NCBI GenBank assembly: GCA_035551475.1
Contig: DASZMX010000109.1
Location: 1-59,102, forward strand
Source of the DNA: DASZMX01 sp035551475
GTDB lineage: Bacteria > Verrucomicrobiota > Verrucomicrobiia > Limisphaerales > Palsa-1400
Length of the DNA: 59,102 nucleotides
Direction of reading: 5' to 3'
This document shows, piece by piece, positions 37,983 through 46,888 of this stretch. Numbering within the stretch: the first letter of the stretch is position 1; each line of letters opens with the position of its first letter. Position numbers and translations under genes: made by a program. A model generated the notes under the pieces. That model searched no databases, was not told the origin of the DNA, and worked only from the letters and a program-made list of their open reading frames with translations.

Positions 37983-39818
37983 TCAATGGGGCCGCAGCGC
38001 CGCGGGCAGCGTGAATTCCGGCAGGATAAAGCCGTTATAGAAATCCACCGGGAATTCAAAAATCAGCCGCTGCCCATTCTTGACCACCGCCGCGTAGGCG
38101 TGGCGATATGGCGAGCGATGGCCAAATTCAATTTCCAGCGTCTCGGTATGATCGCCCTTTCGCACCTCGAGGGTCACGCGATGGTCGGCGGCTTTGAAGC
38201 CAAAGTGATCGCTCGGATCGTCCCCCATGCCATCCCAATACACGGCGCGCAATTGCCCAAACCGATAGAGCGCCTCTTCCAGCCGCGGCGCATTGAAGTA
38301 CGGCGGGCCGTGAAATCCCGGCGCAAACGTCCAATCGCCGTTGGGATCGCGCAAATATTTTCGATCACCTCCCAATTGATGAATCGCCACGCTCACGACA
38401 TTGCTGCCCGCAAAATCCCAAATTCGGCGGTCGCGCATCTGCCAGGAAACCCGCGGCAGGCGATCGAATTCCGCCGCGTCCATCACGTTCACGGCCGATT
38501 CATCCGTGCGCCGCTCAAACGTCCGCCCGTCCCGGGTGGCGCCAAATTCGATTTGCGCCAGTAACTGATTGGAGCCGCCGCCGGCCCCCTGCAACTTGTA
38601 AACCAACTGCGGCTTATCCAGCCCGTACGCCGCGAGATCGGCCACCACCATTTTCTCAATGTCGAGCTGCGCGTTGGTGAATTCGCCTAGCCAATCGCTC
38701 ATCAAAATGGCGTCAGCCGGAAAGGTCGCGTTGGTGGCTGTCACCTGCCACGATTGGTCGGCCTGGCGGCGCACCGTAAAATGATCGTCGCCTGCGGCTT
38801 CGATAACATCCAATTGCGCCAGCGGCAGGCTGAACATATGCCGATCCAGAAAGTTGGTGGAGTCTCCTTCCCATGGCAGCAGGTTGCCAACCGGGATCAG
38901 CACCACGTTGCTCGGATCCCCGCGCCGCGCGAAAGCCGTGCCCGCCAGGCCGGTGGCATTGGAGCTGACCACAAGATTAAAAACCGTGTTCGTGTCGCGC
39001 AACAACGACAATTCCAACTGCGGCATTTGCGCCGGCGCTTGCAAGCCGAAGCGGTCCAGTTCGTACGGCCCGTCCTCCGGCGCAAACCACATGACATGGA
39101 TCTCGCTCAACTGCGCCAGCCAATGCTCGATCTTCGGGCTGTCCGCGCGGGCTTGCACCGGCTTTTTCATTTGCCACAAATGCGTCGCCGGATCGCGCTG
39201 CGCCTCGAAGCCGCGCCCCAGCGACCGCACCTGGATGCCATCAACCGGAGGCGCGCCCAACACCGCCAGGGCGGTGTCCCGCCAATGGTCCTTGTTGCGC
39301 GGAAACGCGTTCGTTAATTCTGCGCTCACAAGGTAAATATCGTAGCTCCCCACCACTTGCACAAATAATTGATCGCCCAGCGCGGAAGTCGCGCCAATAA
39401 CCAGGTGGCGGCTGCCGTTGGCGCCATCCAGTTTCACCGTATATTGCGGACGCGCGAAACCATAGGCGGAGCCGGCGTCCGGGCGGCGCTGCAATTCGGC
39501 TGCCGTGATGCGGTCCTGCCATTGCACTTCCGCCAAGGCCTTGAGCAATCCCTCAATCGGCGCCGCGGATGCCGCATAAGCAATTGGCTGCGTCAGCCTC
39601 CAGTCATGGCTGCGGGCCGCCGGGCGGCGGGCTTCGATCAATTTCTGCCCCCACGGCGTCAATTCCACCCGCGTAATCGATGCCGGGTCCAAGCCGGGGA
39701 GAACGAAGCGCGAAGCCTCCCGCGCCCGCTCCTCGCGCCACGGTTCCTCGATGAACATGATCAATGCCAGCAAAGCCCCCGCCAGCGTCAATAATACCCA
39801 TGTGGACCTCCAATTCAT
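37983..39818 (-). CDS. DUF4340 protein of the GldFG-type export cluster
   Basis: This 611-residue protein has a single N-terminal membrane helix (about 8-25) and a large periplasmic part. It has the domain plan of DUF4340 proteins: an N-terminal FVLPGLDPASITRVEL strand pair, repeated beta-sandwich modules, and a second copy-like region around 330-560. DUF4340 genes are regularly found next to gldG-like and gldF-like ABC genes, as here, and their function is unknown. It sits 10 bp from the GldG stop and overlaps the next gene region by a few bases, so it belongs to one operon. It is probably a periplasmic partner of the transporter. Confidence 0.8.
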   Translation of the reverse strand: MNWRSTWVLLTLAGALLALIMFIEEPWREERAREASRFVLPGLDPASITRVELTPWGQKLIEARRPAARSHDWRLTQPIAYAASAAPIEGLLKALAEVQWQDRITAAELQRRPDAGSAYGFARPQYTVKLDGANGSRHLVIGATSALGDQLFVQVVGSYDIYLVSAELTNAFPRNKDHWRDTALAVLGAPPVDGIQVRSLGRGFEAQRDPATHLWQMKKPVQARADSPKIEHWLAQLSEIHVMWFAPEDGPYELDRFGLQAPAQMPQLELSLLRDTNTVFNLVVSSNATGLAGTAFARRGDPSNVVLIPVGNLLPWEGDSTNFLDRHMFSLPLAQLDVIEAAGDDHFTVRRQADQSWQVTATNATFPADAILMSDWLGEFTNAQLDIEKMVVADLAAYGLDKPQLVYKLQGAGGGSNQLLAQIEFGATRDGRTFERRTDESAVNVMDAAEFDRLPRVSWQMRDRRIWDFAGSNVVSVAIHQLGGDRKYLRDPNGDWTFAPGFHGPPYFNAPRLEEALYRFGQLRAVYWDGMGDDPSDHFGFKAADHRVTLEVRKGDHTETLEIEFGHRSPYRHAYAAVVKNGQRLIFEFPVDFYNGFILPEFTLPAALRPH

Positions 39819-39827
39819 GGCCGCTTC

Positions 39828-41336
39828 CTAGTTGCGCCGCCGCAGCCAGACCAGCCCGCCCAAGGCCAGGACGGCCCCCGGCATCGCCCCCAAAAACAGC
39901 CAGTGCACCGCGCGCGACTGGGCGCGTGTCAAATAAACACGATATTCGCGAATGGGATGCGGCGGCACGCCCGCCACCGCCAATTGCGGCCGGTCCAACA
40001 GCCAGTTCATTGCACGGTCGGCGAACGTGTAATTCGCCGACGTGTTCAAATTGCGGTCATCCAGAAAATCGACATCTCCCGCCACCACCATGCGCGTGCC
40101 GCTGCGTTGCGCGCTCACGCCGGGAATGACCCCCTGCTCCACCGCCGCCAGCAGGCCGAACGACCCGTCTTTGGCCCCGTAACGGCCCGCCTCGCTGGTC
40201 TGCGCTAAAATTTTCACCTGCGGCGCGCCGGGCACGGTGGACGCGGGCGGCGCAAAAATGGGGCGCGGCGCCGACATCCGAATCGCGCTATCCTCTTCCA
40301 TGAGCGAATTCATGATGGGATGCGCGTTCATCAGGCCCGTCAGAAAATCGAACCGTCCAATCTGGTAACGCTTGTCTGTGTCAACCACATAGGACTCGCC
40401 CAGCGCCAGGCCCCACGGCTTCAAAAGCCGGTTTAACCCGGGATCGAAATCCGGGCGCGTCTCCAGCGGGTTTTGCGCCAGCACAAGGAGGCGCCCGCCC
40501 TGGTTCAGGTAGCCGTTGATTTTCTCCATTTCCTCCGGGCTGATTTCCGCCACGGACGGCCCGGCGATGACCAATAATTGACAATCTTCCGGCAACGTGT
40601 TTGTTCCCAGCAACGACCATTTGGCCCAGTCGCAATTCAGCCCATTTTTCAACAGCGCCGCCAACCGCGACACGCCCCCACCATCAGTCTGCGGATCTTC
40701 CCCCGGCTTGCCGGGGTCGCGCTCGCCGTGGCCCGTCAGGAAATAACTTTTCGCGGGCTCCCCATAACTCACCGCGTAAATGGCGCTGGTAAACAAAAGC
40801 TCCCCCCGAAAGGCAATGCGCCGGACATATTTGCTGCGGCCGGACACCAACCCGCTAAAATCGTAATCCGCCAGGTCGCGCGCGTACATCACCTTGGTCT
40901 GCCCGCGCCCTTCCACCAGCACGAAGTCCTTTTCCTTGGCCGCGTCCAACCGCAAACGATTGAGCAGCTCGCGCGCCTCGGAATCTTCCCGCGAATAATC
41001 CAGCGTGCGCACGCGGACATGGTTCGGGCAGGCGCTGCGATACTCCTCCAGCAACGAAGCGGTCAGCTTGTAAATCTCCTCGTTCTCGCCGTGCGGCTGG
41101 AAAAAAATCGTCACCGTCACGTCGTTGGTCAGGCTTGCCAGGACCGCGCGCGTGGGCGCGGACAATTTCAGCATCGAATCACCCGCCCATTGCCAGCGCT
41201 TGAAATGGCCCGCCGCCAAAAAATTGAGCATCACGACAATCGCCAGGAACGCCGCAATCTTCAGCGTGACGTTCAGGCCGATCAGCCAGCGGCGCGCCGC
41301 GGAAAAACTGGATTGAGGTTGGTCGGGTTCGGCCAT
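39828..41336 (-). CDS. GldG-like auxiliary protein of ABC transporter
   Basis: The 502 residues have an N-terminal membrane helix (about 25-45), a periplasmic domain with VTIFFQPHGENEEIYKLTASLLEEYRS (near 75-105) and YSREDSEA, and a C-terminal helix pair (about 470-495) ending in RRRN. This matches the GldG/ABC-type auxiliary component family (DUF4350-like plus TM), in which a glutamine-amidotransferase-like fold is exposed to the periplasm. In Bacteroidetes, GldA-GldF-GldG support gliding; in other phyla the same trio occurs without gliding genes. There is no sign of other gld genes here, so gliding should not be assumed. The stop lies 10 bp from DUF4340. Confidence 0.83.
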   Translation of the reverse strand: MAEPDQPQSSFSAARRWLIGLNVTLKIAAFLAIVVMLNFLAAGHFKRWQWAGDSMLKLSAPTRAVLASLTNDVTVTIFFQPHGENEEIYKLTASLLEEYRSACPNHVRVRTLDYSREDSEARELLNRLRLDAAKEKDFVLVEGRGQTKVMYARDLADYDFSGLVSGRSKYVRRIAFRGELLFTSAIYAVSYGEPAKSYFLTGHGERDPGKPGEDPQTDGGGVSRLAALLKNGLNCDWAKWSLLGTNTLPEDCQLLVIAGPSVAEISPEEMEKINGYLNQGGRLLVLAQNPLETRPDFDPGLNRLLKPWGLALGESYVVDTDKRYQIGRFDFLTGLMNAHPIMNSLMEEDSAIRMSAPRPIFAPPASTVPGAPQVKILAQTSEAGRYGAKDGSFGLLAAVEQGVIPGVSAQRSGTRMVVAGDVDFLDDRNLNTSANYTFADRAMNWLLDRPQLAVAGVPPHPIREYRVYLTRAQSRAVHWLFLGAMPGAVLALGGLVWLRRRN

Positions 41337-41337
41337 G

Positions 41338-42087
41338 CTATTTCCAGCGGCGGCTTTCCACCACCCGATATGTCAAGAATAGGAAAAACAGGCTCGCCGT
41401 CGCATAATACACCAGGCACCGCGTGTCCACCGTGCCGCGCGCAAAATCCTCCACCTGCTGCCGCATCGCCATGCAATTCAGCGCCGCCGCCATCCACGAG
41501 CCGTCCGCCGCGGTTTGGTCCGCCAAAAAACTCAGCAGAAACAAACCCATGCCGATGGCCAGGCTCGTGATCGCCGCCACGATCTGGCTCCGCGTCAATG
41601 CGGATGCAAAACAGCCAATCGCCACATAAAGCGTTCCCAACATGAAAATCCCCAAAAACGTGCTCCCCAGCGTGCCCGTGTCCGCCAACCCGCCGCCTTT
41701 CGTCAACGCCCGCAGAATAAAGACGCAGCCAATCAGCGGCAGCCACATCACCATGTAAAAAACCAACGCCGCTGTGAATTTCGCCAAGACCACTTCCAGG
41801 TCGCCCACCGGCGCCGTCATCAACGTTTCAAACGTGCCCGAGTACTTCTCCTGCGCAAAAAGCCGCATGGTGATGATCGGCGCCGAAAACAACAGGATCA
41901 GCCAGAAGCACAGGCTCAGGAAAATTTCCGTGATGGGCATCGGCGTCGCTTCGCCCTGCAATTTGTCGAGGATGCTGATAAATCCCAACCCCATCAGGAA
42001 CACCGCGCCCGCGATCACAATGTAGCCGGTCCACGAAAAGAAAAATGTCCCCAGTTCACGCCGGGTCAGCGTCACGTAGGCGCTCAT
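41338..42087 (-). CDS. ABC-2 type permease (GldF-like)
   Basis: ATG 42087 gives 249 residues with six hydrophobic segments. The first cytoplasmic segment starts MSAYVTLTRRELGTFFFSW. The APIITMRLFAQEKYSGTFETLMTAPV stretch is a typical ABC-2 membrane feature that contacts the ATPase. The frame upstream of 42087 lies inside gldA and is not used. The ATG overlaps the stop of the ATPase gene by four bases, and the stop is 1 bp before the GldG start, so all three are translationally coupled. It should form a homodimer with the ATPase dimer; the exported substrate is unknown. Confidence 0.85.
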   Translation of the reverse strand: MSAYVTLTRRELGTFFFSWTGYIVIAGAVFLMGLGFISILDKLQGEATPMPITEIFLSLCFWLILLFSAPIITMRLFAQEKYSGTFETLMTAPVGDLEVVLAKFTAALVFYMVMWLPLIGCVFILRALTKGGGLADTGTLGSTFLGIFMLGTLYVAIGCFASALTRSQIVAAITSLAIGMGLFLLSFLADQTAADGSWMAAALNCMAMRQQVEDFARGTVDTRCLVYYATASLFFLFLTYRVVESRRWK

Positions 42088-43037
42088 CCGGAGCTTTCCT
42101 CCTCGCTTTCCGGGCGCGTCAGGCGGATGTAAATGTCCTCCAGCGAGAGCCGCCGCCGCGACAATTCGCGCAACTTCCAACCGCGCTCCACCACCAGCGC
42201 AAAAATCTGCGGCCGCAAATCCTCGCCTCCGCCCACCGACAACGCGCAACGATAATACTCCCCGCCGCTGGCGCTGATGTTATAGGTCTGCACTTCCGGC
42301 ATTCGTTCCCAACATTCCTTCAAATCCGCCGGCGCCGCCGCGATTTCCGCAATCACCTGCCCGTGGCGGCCCATGCCTTTTTCCAGGTTTTCCGGCGTGT
42401 CGTCGGCCAGAATTTTCCCTTCGCGCATGATCAACACGCGGCGGCAGGTCATTTCCACCTCCGGCAGCAAATGGCTCGACAGCAAAACCGTGTGGCGCTG
42501 CGCCAGATCCTTGATCATTTGCCGCACGGCGCGAATCTGGCTGGGATCGAGCCCAATCGTCGGCTCGTCAAGTATAATCAATTCCGGCTCGTGCACCAGC
42601 GCATCCGCCAGCCCCACCCGCTGCCGGTAGCCCTTGGATAGCTGCCCGATGATGCGCTTGCTCACATCGTTCAAGCCGCATTGCTGCACCACCGCGTCCA
42701 CCCGCTCCCGGCTGCGGGCGCGCCCCAGTCCTTTCAGGCGCGCGCGGAATTTCAAATACTCCCGCACCCGCATCTCCGCATGCAGCGGGTTATTTTCCGG
42801 CATGTAGCCGATGCGCCGCCGGACATCATCCGCATGATCGAAAACGTCCATTCCCGCCACGCGCACCGCCCCGGAGGTCGCGGGCATGAAGCACGAGAGA
42901 ATGCGCATGGTCGTCGTTTTGCCGGCGCCATTCGGCCCCAGCAATCCCACGATGTCGCCGCGCGCCACGGAAAAGGAGATTCCCGCCACCGCCGTCCGGC
43001 CCGCGTAGCGTTTCGTTAAATTGGTGACCTCGATCAT
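42084..43037 (-). CDS. ABC transporter ATP-binding protein (GldA-like)
   Basis: This 317-residue protein has a full ABC domain: Walker A GPNGAGKT at 34-41, signature LSKGYRQR near 136, Walker B ELIILDEP near 156 and a final SSHLLPEV switch. A C-terminal segment (about 220-300) carries a dimerisation or regulatory region ending in DUF4162-like sequence, as in GldA and other drug/export ATPases. It overlaps the HtrA-like gene by one base (TAATG) upstream and GldF downstream. It powers the GldF-type permease of the same operon. Confidence 0.9.
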   Translation of the reverse strand: MIEVTNLTKRYAGRTAVAGISFSVARGDIVGLLGPNGAGKTTTMRILSCFMPATSGAVRVAGMDVFDHADDVRRRIGYMPENNPLHAEMRVREYLKFRARLKGLGRARSRERVDAVVQQCGLNDVSKRIIGQLSKGYRQRVGLADALVHEPELIILDEPTIGLDPSQIRAVRQMIKDLAQRHTVLLSSHLLPEVEMTCRRVLIMREGKILADDTPENLEKGMGRHGQVIAEIAAAPADLKECWERMPEVQTYNISASGGEYYRCALSVGGGEDLRPQIFALVVERGWKLRELSRRRLSLEDIYIRLTRPESEEESSG

Positions 43038-44371
43038 TATCTCCTGTTTTCGAGCTTAAGCTCGGCTAACGCATGGCGATAGCCTAAAATGACATTCCCC
43101 CGCGTCTGCGGAATCAGCACGGAGATTTCCACCACGCCGCCTTTTTGCGCCGCGTCCAGGGCGAGAAACGCATGATAATAGTCCCCCACCGGGTTGCCAT
43201 CGATGCCGTTGATCACAAAATTCTCGCGCAACCCCGCCTTCGCCGCCGCCCCATCGTCGTCGATGCTTGACACGAGCAAACCGTTCGGCACCCCCAAGCG
43301 TTGCGCCATTTGCGGCGTCACTTCCGTCACGTTCGCGCCCAATCGCTGGTGAAAAAAGGCCGCGAAGGATGCCATGTTGACCGTCAGTGGAATCCGCTCT
43401 TTGCCCCGCAACGCCGTCAGCTTGACCGTCATGGAGTCGCCGTCCCGCAACGCCCGGTTGAAATCAATGAAATCGCCGGGTTCGCGCCCGTCCAACTCCA
43501 CGATCTGGTCTCCCACCTTTAAGCCCGCCCGGTCGGCTGGCCCGCCCGCTTCGACCGACTCCACCGTCAACGGCGCGGCCGCACGCACGCGCGCGCCGAA
43601 CCAGCGCGACGCCGTTTCGGGCACGAAAATCTCCCCCAGCGCCTGCCGCACTTCCTTGATCGGAATCGCGAAGCCAATCCCCTGCGCTCCTTCCATGATC
43701 GCCACATTCACCCCGATCATGTCGCCGTGCAAATTGATCAACGGCCCGCCGCTGTTTCCCGGGTTGATCAGCGCGTCGGTTTGGAGCCAGTTGTCGCGCG
43801 TCAATTCCTCATTTTCCTTTGGCGCCGCGCGGCGTTTTGAGCTGAGAATGCCCTTGCTCACCGAGACCCCCAGGCCAAAGGGATTGCCCAGCGCAATCAC
43901 CGATTCGCCCAGCAGCAAATCATCGTCCGCCGCGAATTTGACCGCCTTGAATTTTTCGCCTTTTTCGTGCGGAATGATTTTCAACACCGCCACGTCCGTG
44001 TGCGACACCGCGGAAAAAACCGGCTCCACATCATAAATTCCGCCGCCCGCTTCATCCGACAACTTAACCTGAATGCGCGTGGCGCGATTGACGACATGCA
44101 GGTTCGTGAGCAAATAACCGTCCGGCGAAATAATCACGCCCGAGCCAATGCTGCTGCTCACTTCCGAGCGCGGGCGCGTGTGATAGAATTGGCGGAAGAA
44201 TTCATCAAAAGGATCGCGCGATTGCACAACCGTTTCCGTCGCGACGTTCACCACCGACGGCAGCGTTTCGGCCACCGCCTGCACCACGGCGTCGCGCCGC
44301 ACATCCGGTTCGCCCTGGGCCGCCACGGCGAGCGCCACCAGCGCCCCCGCCCATTTTCTTAGGTTTGACAT
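43037..44371 (-). CDS. HtrA/DegP-like periplasmic serine protease, two PDZ domains
   Basis: The 444 residues begin with a signal peptide (about 1-20). The trypsin-like domain carries the complete triad: His92 in LTNLHVV, Asp126 in HTDVAVLK and Ser207 in NPGNSGGP. PDZ1 (about 255-325) follows with AGLKVGDQI, then PDZ2 (about 345-420) with the LGVPNGLLVSSIDD motif. DegP-like proteases degrade or fold misfolded envelope proteins. The gene is first in a run that continues with the GldA/F/G set, so it may protect or process components of that system. No sigma-E-type promoter could be recognised. Confidence 0.92.
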   Translation of the reverse strand: MSNLRKWAGALVALAVAAQGEPDVRRDAVVQAVAETLPSVVNVATETVVQSRDPFDEFFRQFYHTRPRSEVSSSIGSGVIISPDGYLLTNLHVVNRATRIQVKLSDEAGGGIYDVEPVFSAVSHTDVAVLKIIPHEKGEKFKAVKFAADDDLLLGESVIALGNPFGLGVSVSKGILSSKRRAAPKENEELTRDNWLQTDALINPGNSGGPLINLHGDMIGVNVAIMEGAQGIGFAIPIKEVRQALGEIFVPETASRWFGARVRAAAPLTVESVEAGGPADRAGLKVGDQIVELDGREPGDFIDFNRALRDGDSMTVKLTALRGKERIPLTVNMASFAAFFHQRLGANVTEVTPQMAQRLGVPNGLLVSSIDDDGAAAKAGLRENFVINGIDGNPVGDYYHAFLALDAAQKGGVVEISVLIPQTRGNVILGYRHALAELKLENRR

Positions 44372-44381
44372 TCGCTCTCGC

Positions 44382-45374
44382 TCACGTTTGGCGCCGCCGC
44401 TGCGTCAACACCGCGACGACAATGATTACGCCCGTCAGCATGAGGCGCCCCGCCTCGGGCACGGCGTTGATGCTGAGAATTTTGTCCAGGTATCCAATCG
44501 TCAGGACGCCCAGCAGCGTCAACCCCATCCCGCCGCGGCCGCCCATCAAGCTGGTGCCGCCAATCACCACCATCGCGATGCCGATCAGTTCATAGCCCGT
44601 GCCCGCTTCCGGGTCGCCCTGCTGCTCCTGCGCCGCCTGGCACAAACCCGCCACGGCGGCGAATATTCCTGAAGCGATGTACGCCCCGGCCTTGGCCCAC
44701 TTTGCCGGCACGCCCGACAGCCGGGCCGCCTCCTCATTCCCGCCAATGGCGTACAAATAGCGCCCCCAGCGATGCCGCGAAAGCGCCAGCCACGCCACGC
44801 CCACGCACGCCAGAAAAATCAACGTCACCACGGAAAGATTTCCGCCCGCCACCCGCGCGTCGATGGCGCGAAAGATTCCCGGCACATCGGCATAGTGAAA
44901 TGTTCCATCCGCATTGCGCACCGCCGTGGAAATTTTCGTTCCGCCCGAGAGAAATTTCGCCAGCCCGCGCGCCAGCGCCATCATCGCCAGCGTCGCGATA
45001 AACGGCTGAATGCGCAACCCCGCCGCCAGCCAGCCCGCCACCGCGCCGCAACCCGCTCCAACCGCCAGGCTCGCCGGCACGACAATCCAGCCCGACCACC
45101 CCCAATGAATCGCCATCTTGGACGCGCACACCGCCACCAGCGCCAGCACGCTTCCCACGCTCAAATCGATGCCCCCGGAAATGATCACCAGCGTCAACCC
45201 GCACGCCAGCATCCCGTAAACGGATGCTTGACGCATGGCGTCGCGATGCGAGCCGATGCGAAAAAACGCGCCGTCCGCGTTGCACACGATTCCCACCACC
45301 AACACCAGCGCCAGCGCGAGCAACGCGCGGCCCGCCGGGCTGCCCACAAATTGTTTCATGCGTCCCGCCGTCAT
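44382..45374 (-). CDS. Sugar ABC transporter permease (RbsC-like)
   Basis: The 330-residue protein has nine or ten hydrophobic helices and the conserved GGIDLSVGSVLAL segment (about 65-77) and the GTSLMGGRGGMGLTLLGVL motif (about 285-303) of the BPD_transp_2 family for pentose and other monosaccharides. It starts with ATG overlapping the ATPase stop (ATGA). It should form the inner-membrane channel with the RbsA-type ATPase. No periplasmic binding protein is encoded in this cluster. The next gene, a protease, starts 10 bp further on, so transcription may run into the envelope operon. Confidence 0.9.
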   Translation of the reverse strand: MTAGRMKQFVGSPAGRALLALALVLVVGIVCNADGAFFRIGSHRDAMRQASVYGMLACGLTLVIISGGIDLSVGSVLALVAVCASKMAIHWGWSGWIVVPASLAVGAGCGAVAGWLAAGLRIQPFIATLAMMALARGLAKFLSGGTKISTAVRNADGTFHYADVPGIFRAIDARVAGGNLSVVTLIFLACVGVAWLALSRHRWGRYLYAIGGNEEAARLSGVPAKWAKAGAYIASGIFAAVAGLCQAAQEQQGDPEAGTGYELIGIAMVVIGGTSLMGGRGGMGLTLLGVLTIGYLDKILSINAVPEAGRLMLTGVIIVVAVLTQRRRQT

Positions 45375-46888
45375 GCCGCCGCCCCCATCGCCGCCGCCAG
45401 GATCTTCTCCGGCGACGCCTCCGCGCGGCCGAACTCGGCCGTGATTTCTCCGCGATGCAACACCACAATCCGGTCGCTCAATGTCAATAATTCAGGCATT
45501 TCCGAGGTGATGAGCAAAATGGCGATCCCGCGCGCCGTCAAGTCGTCAATCAATTGGTAGATTTCGCGTTTGGCCGCGATGTCGATGCCGCGCGTCGGCT
45601 CGTCCAGGAGCAAAACCTTCGGCCCCGTTTGCAGCCATTTGGCCAGGGCCACTTTTTGTTGATTGCCGCCCGACAACGCGCCGACCTCCAGCTCGAGCGA
45701 AGCCGCGCGCAAATGCAGCGGCGCCGTGGACTTCTCCGCCGCGGCGCGCTCCGCCTCCGGCGCGCGCCAGCCGTGGGGCGACAATTCACGCAACCCCGCC
45801 AGCGTGGCATTGGCGATAATCGAAAGCGATAACACCAACCCCGTCGCCTTGCGGTCGTTCGTGAGCAGCGCCAGGCCCGACGCAATCGCCGACCGCGGCG
45901 CGGTGAAATGGATCGGTTCGCCATCGAGCGCCGCGCGGCCTCGGGTGGCGTCCCCGTAGGCGCCAAATAAACCCAAAAACAACTCACTGGAGCCGGCTCC
46001 CTGCAAGCCCGCCAGGCCGACAATTTCCCCGGCGCGCACTGTCAAATCAATGTCCTGCGCCGCCGCGCGCTGGGCCAATCCTTGCGGATGCACGCTGAAT
46101 TTCTCCAGGCGCAAGCGCTCCTTGCCCGGCGCGGCGCTGCGCCGCGGAAATTGCTCCGTCAACTCGCGCCCCACCATCCAGGCAATCAACTTGGGCGCCG
46201 GCAGTTCACGCGCCGGCGCCGAACCGACGAGCCGTCCATCCCGCAGGACCGTGATGCGGTCGGCAATGCGCTCAATTTCCTCCATCTTGTGCGAGATATA
46301 GACGATGCCGCAGCCGCGTCCCTTCAAGGTTTGAATAAGATCGAAAAGCCGTTTGACTTCCGGCGCGGTCAGCGCGCTGGTGGGCTCGTCCATGACCAGC
46401 ACGCGGGCGTTCTGGCTCAGGACTTTCGCGATCTCGATCAATTGCTGAATCCCCAGCGCAAATTCTTCCACCGGCCGCCGCACATTGATCTCCAGCCCCA
46501 ATTGCCGCACCCAATGCGCCGCTTCCGCCGCCTGTTTCTCCTCCTGCACAAAGCCGCCCCGCGTCGGCGCGCGCCCCAAAAAAATATTATCCGCCACACT
46601 CATTGCCCCAATGAGCGACAACTCCTGATGGATCACCGCAATCCCCGCCGCACTCGCCGCCTGCGGCGAATGCAACCGCGTCGGGCGTCCGGAAATCTCG
46701 ATCGTTCCTTCGAAATCGGTATGAATCCCGGCGAGGATTTTGATCAACGTGCTTTTGCCTGCGCCGTTTTCGCCGGCGAGAATGTGCGTTTCCCCGGCGC
46801 GCAACTCAAAATCGACGCCTTCCAGGACGGTAACGCGCCCAAAACGCTTCGTGATCCCGCGCAATCGAACCAGCGGCTCAGTCTCCAT
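45371..46888 (-). CDS. Sugar ABC transporter ATP-binding protein (RbsA/MglA-like)
   Basis: The 505 residues contain two fused ABC domains, as in RbsA/MglA/XylG. The first has Walker A GENGAGKST (38-46), Walker B VLVMDEPTSAL (near 165) and a signature FALGIQQLIEIAK that deviates from the usual LSxGQQQ. The second has the degenerate GLQGAGSSE P-loop, a good signature LSGGNQQK and Walker B LLLDEPTRGID. It energises import of a monosaccharide through the RbsC-type permease downstream. Its start overlaps the GH172 gene by 11 bp, so the hydrolase product is a plausible source of the sugar. Confidence 0.92.
   Translation of the reverse strand: METEPLVRLRGITKRFGRVTVLEGVDFELRAGETHILAGENGAGKSTLIKILAGIHTDFEGTIEISGRPTRLHSPQAASAAGIAVIHQELSLIGAMSVADNIFLGRAPTRGGFVQEEKQAAEAAHWVRQLGLEINVRRPVEEFALGIQQLIEIAKVLSQNARVLVMDEPTSALTAPEVKRLFDLIQTLKGRGCGIVYISHKMEEIERIADRITVLRDGRLVGSAPARELPAPKLIAWMVGRELTEQFPRRSAAPGKERLRLEKFSVHPQGLAQRAAAQDIDLTVRAGEIVGLAGLQGAGSSELFLGLFGAYGDATRGRAALDGEPIHFTAPRSAIASGLALLTNDRKATGLVLSLSIIANATLAGLRELSPHGWRAPEAERAAAEKSTAPLHLRAASLELEVGALSGGNQQKVALAKWLQTGPKVLLLDEPTRGIDIAAKREIYQLIDDLTARGIAILLITSEMPELLTLSDRIVVLHRGEITAEFGRAEASPEKILAAAMGAAA

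Noticed and set aside
39828..43037. Gliding motility locus
   Set aside because: Only GldA, GldF and GldG-like genes are present; no gldB-D, gldH-N, spr or T9SS genes were seen, so gliding cannot be claimed.
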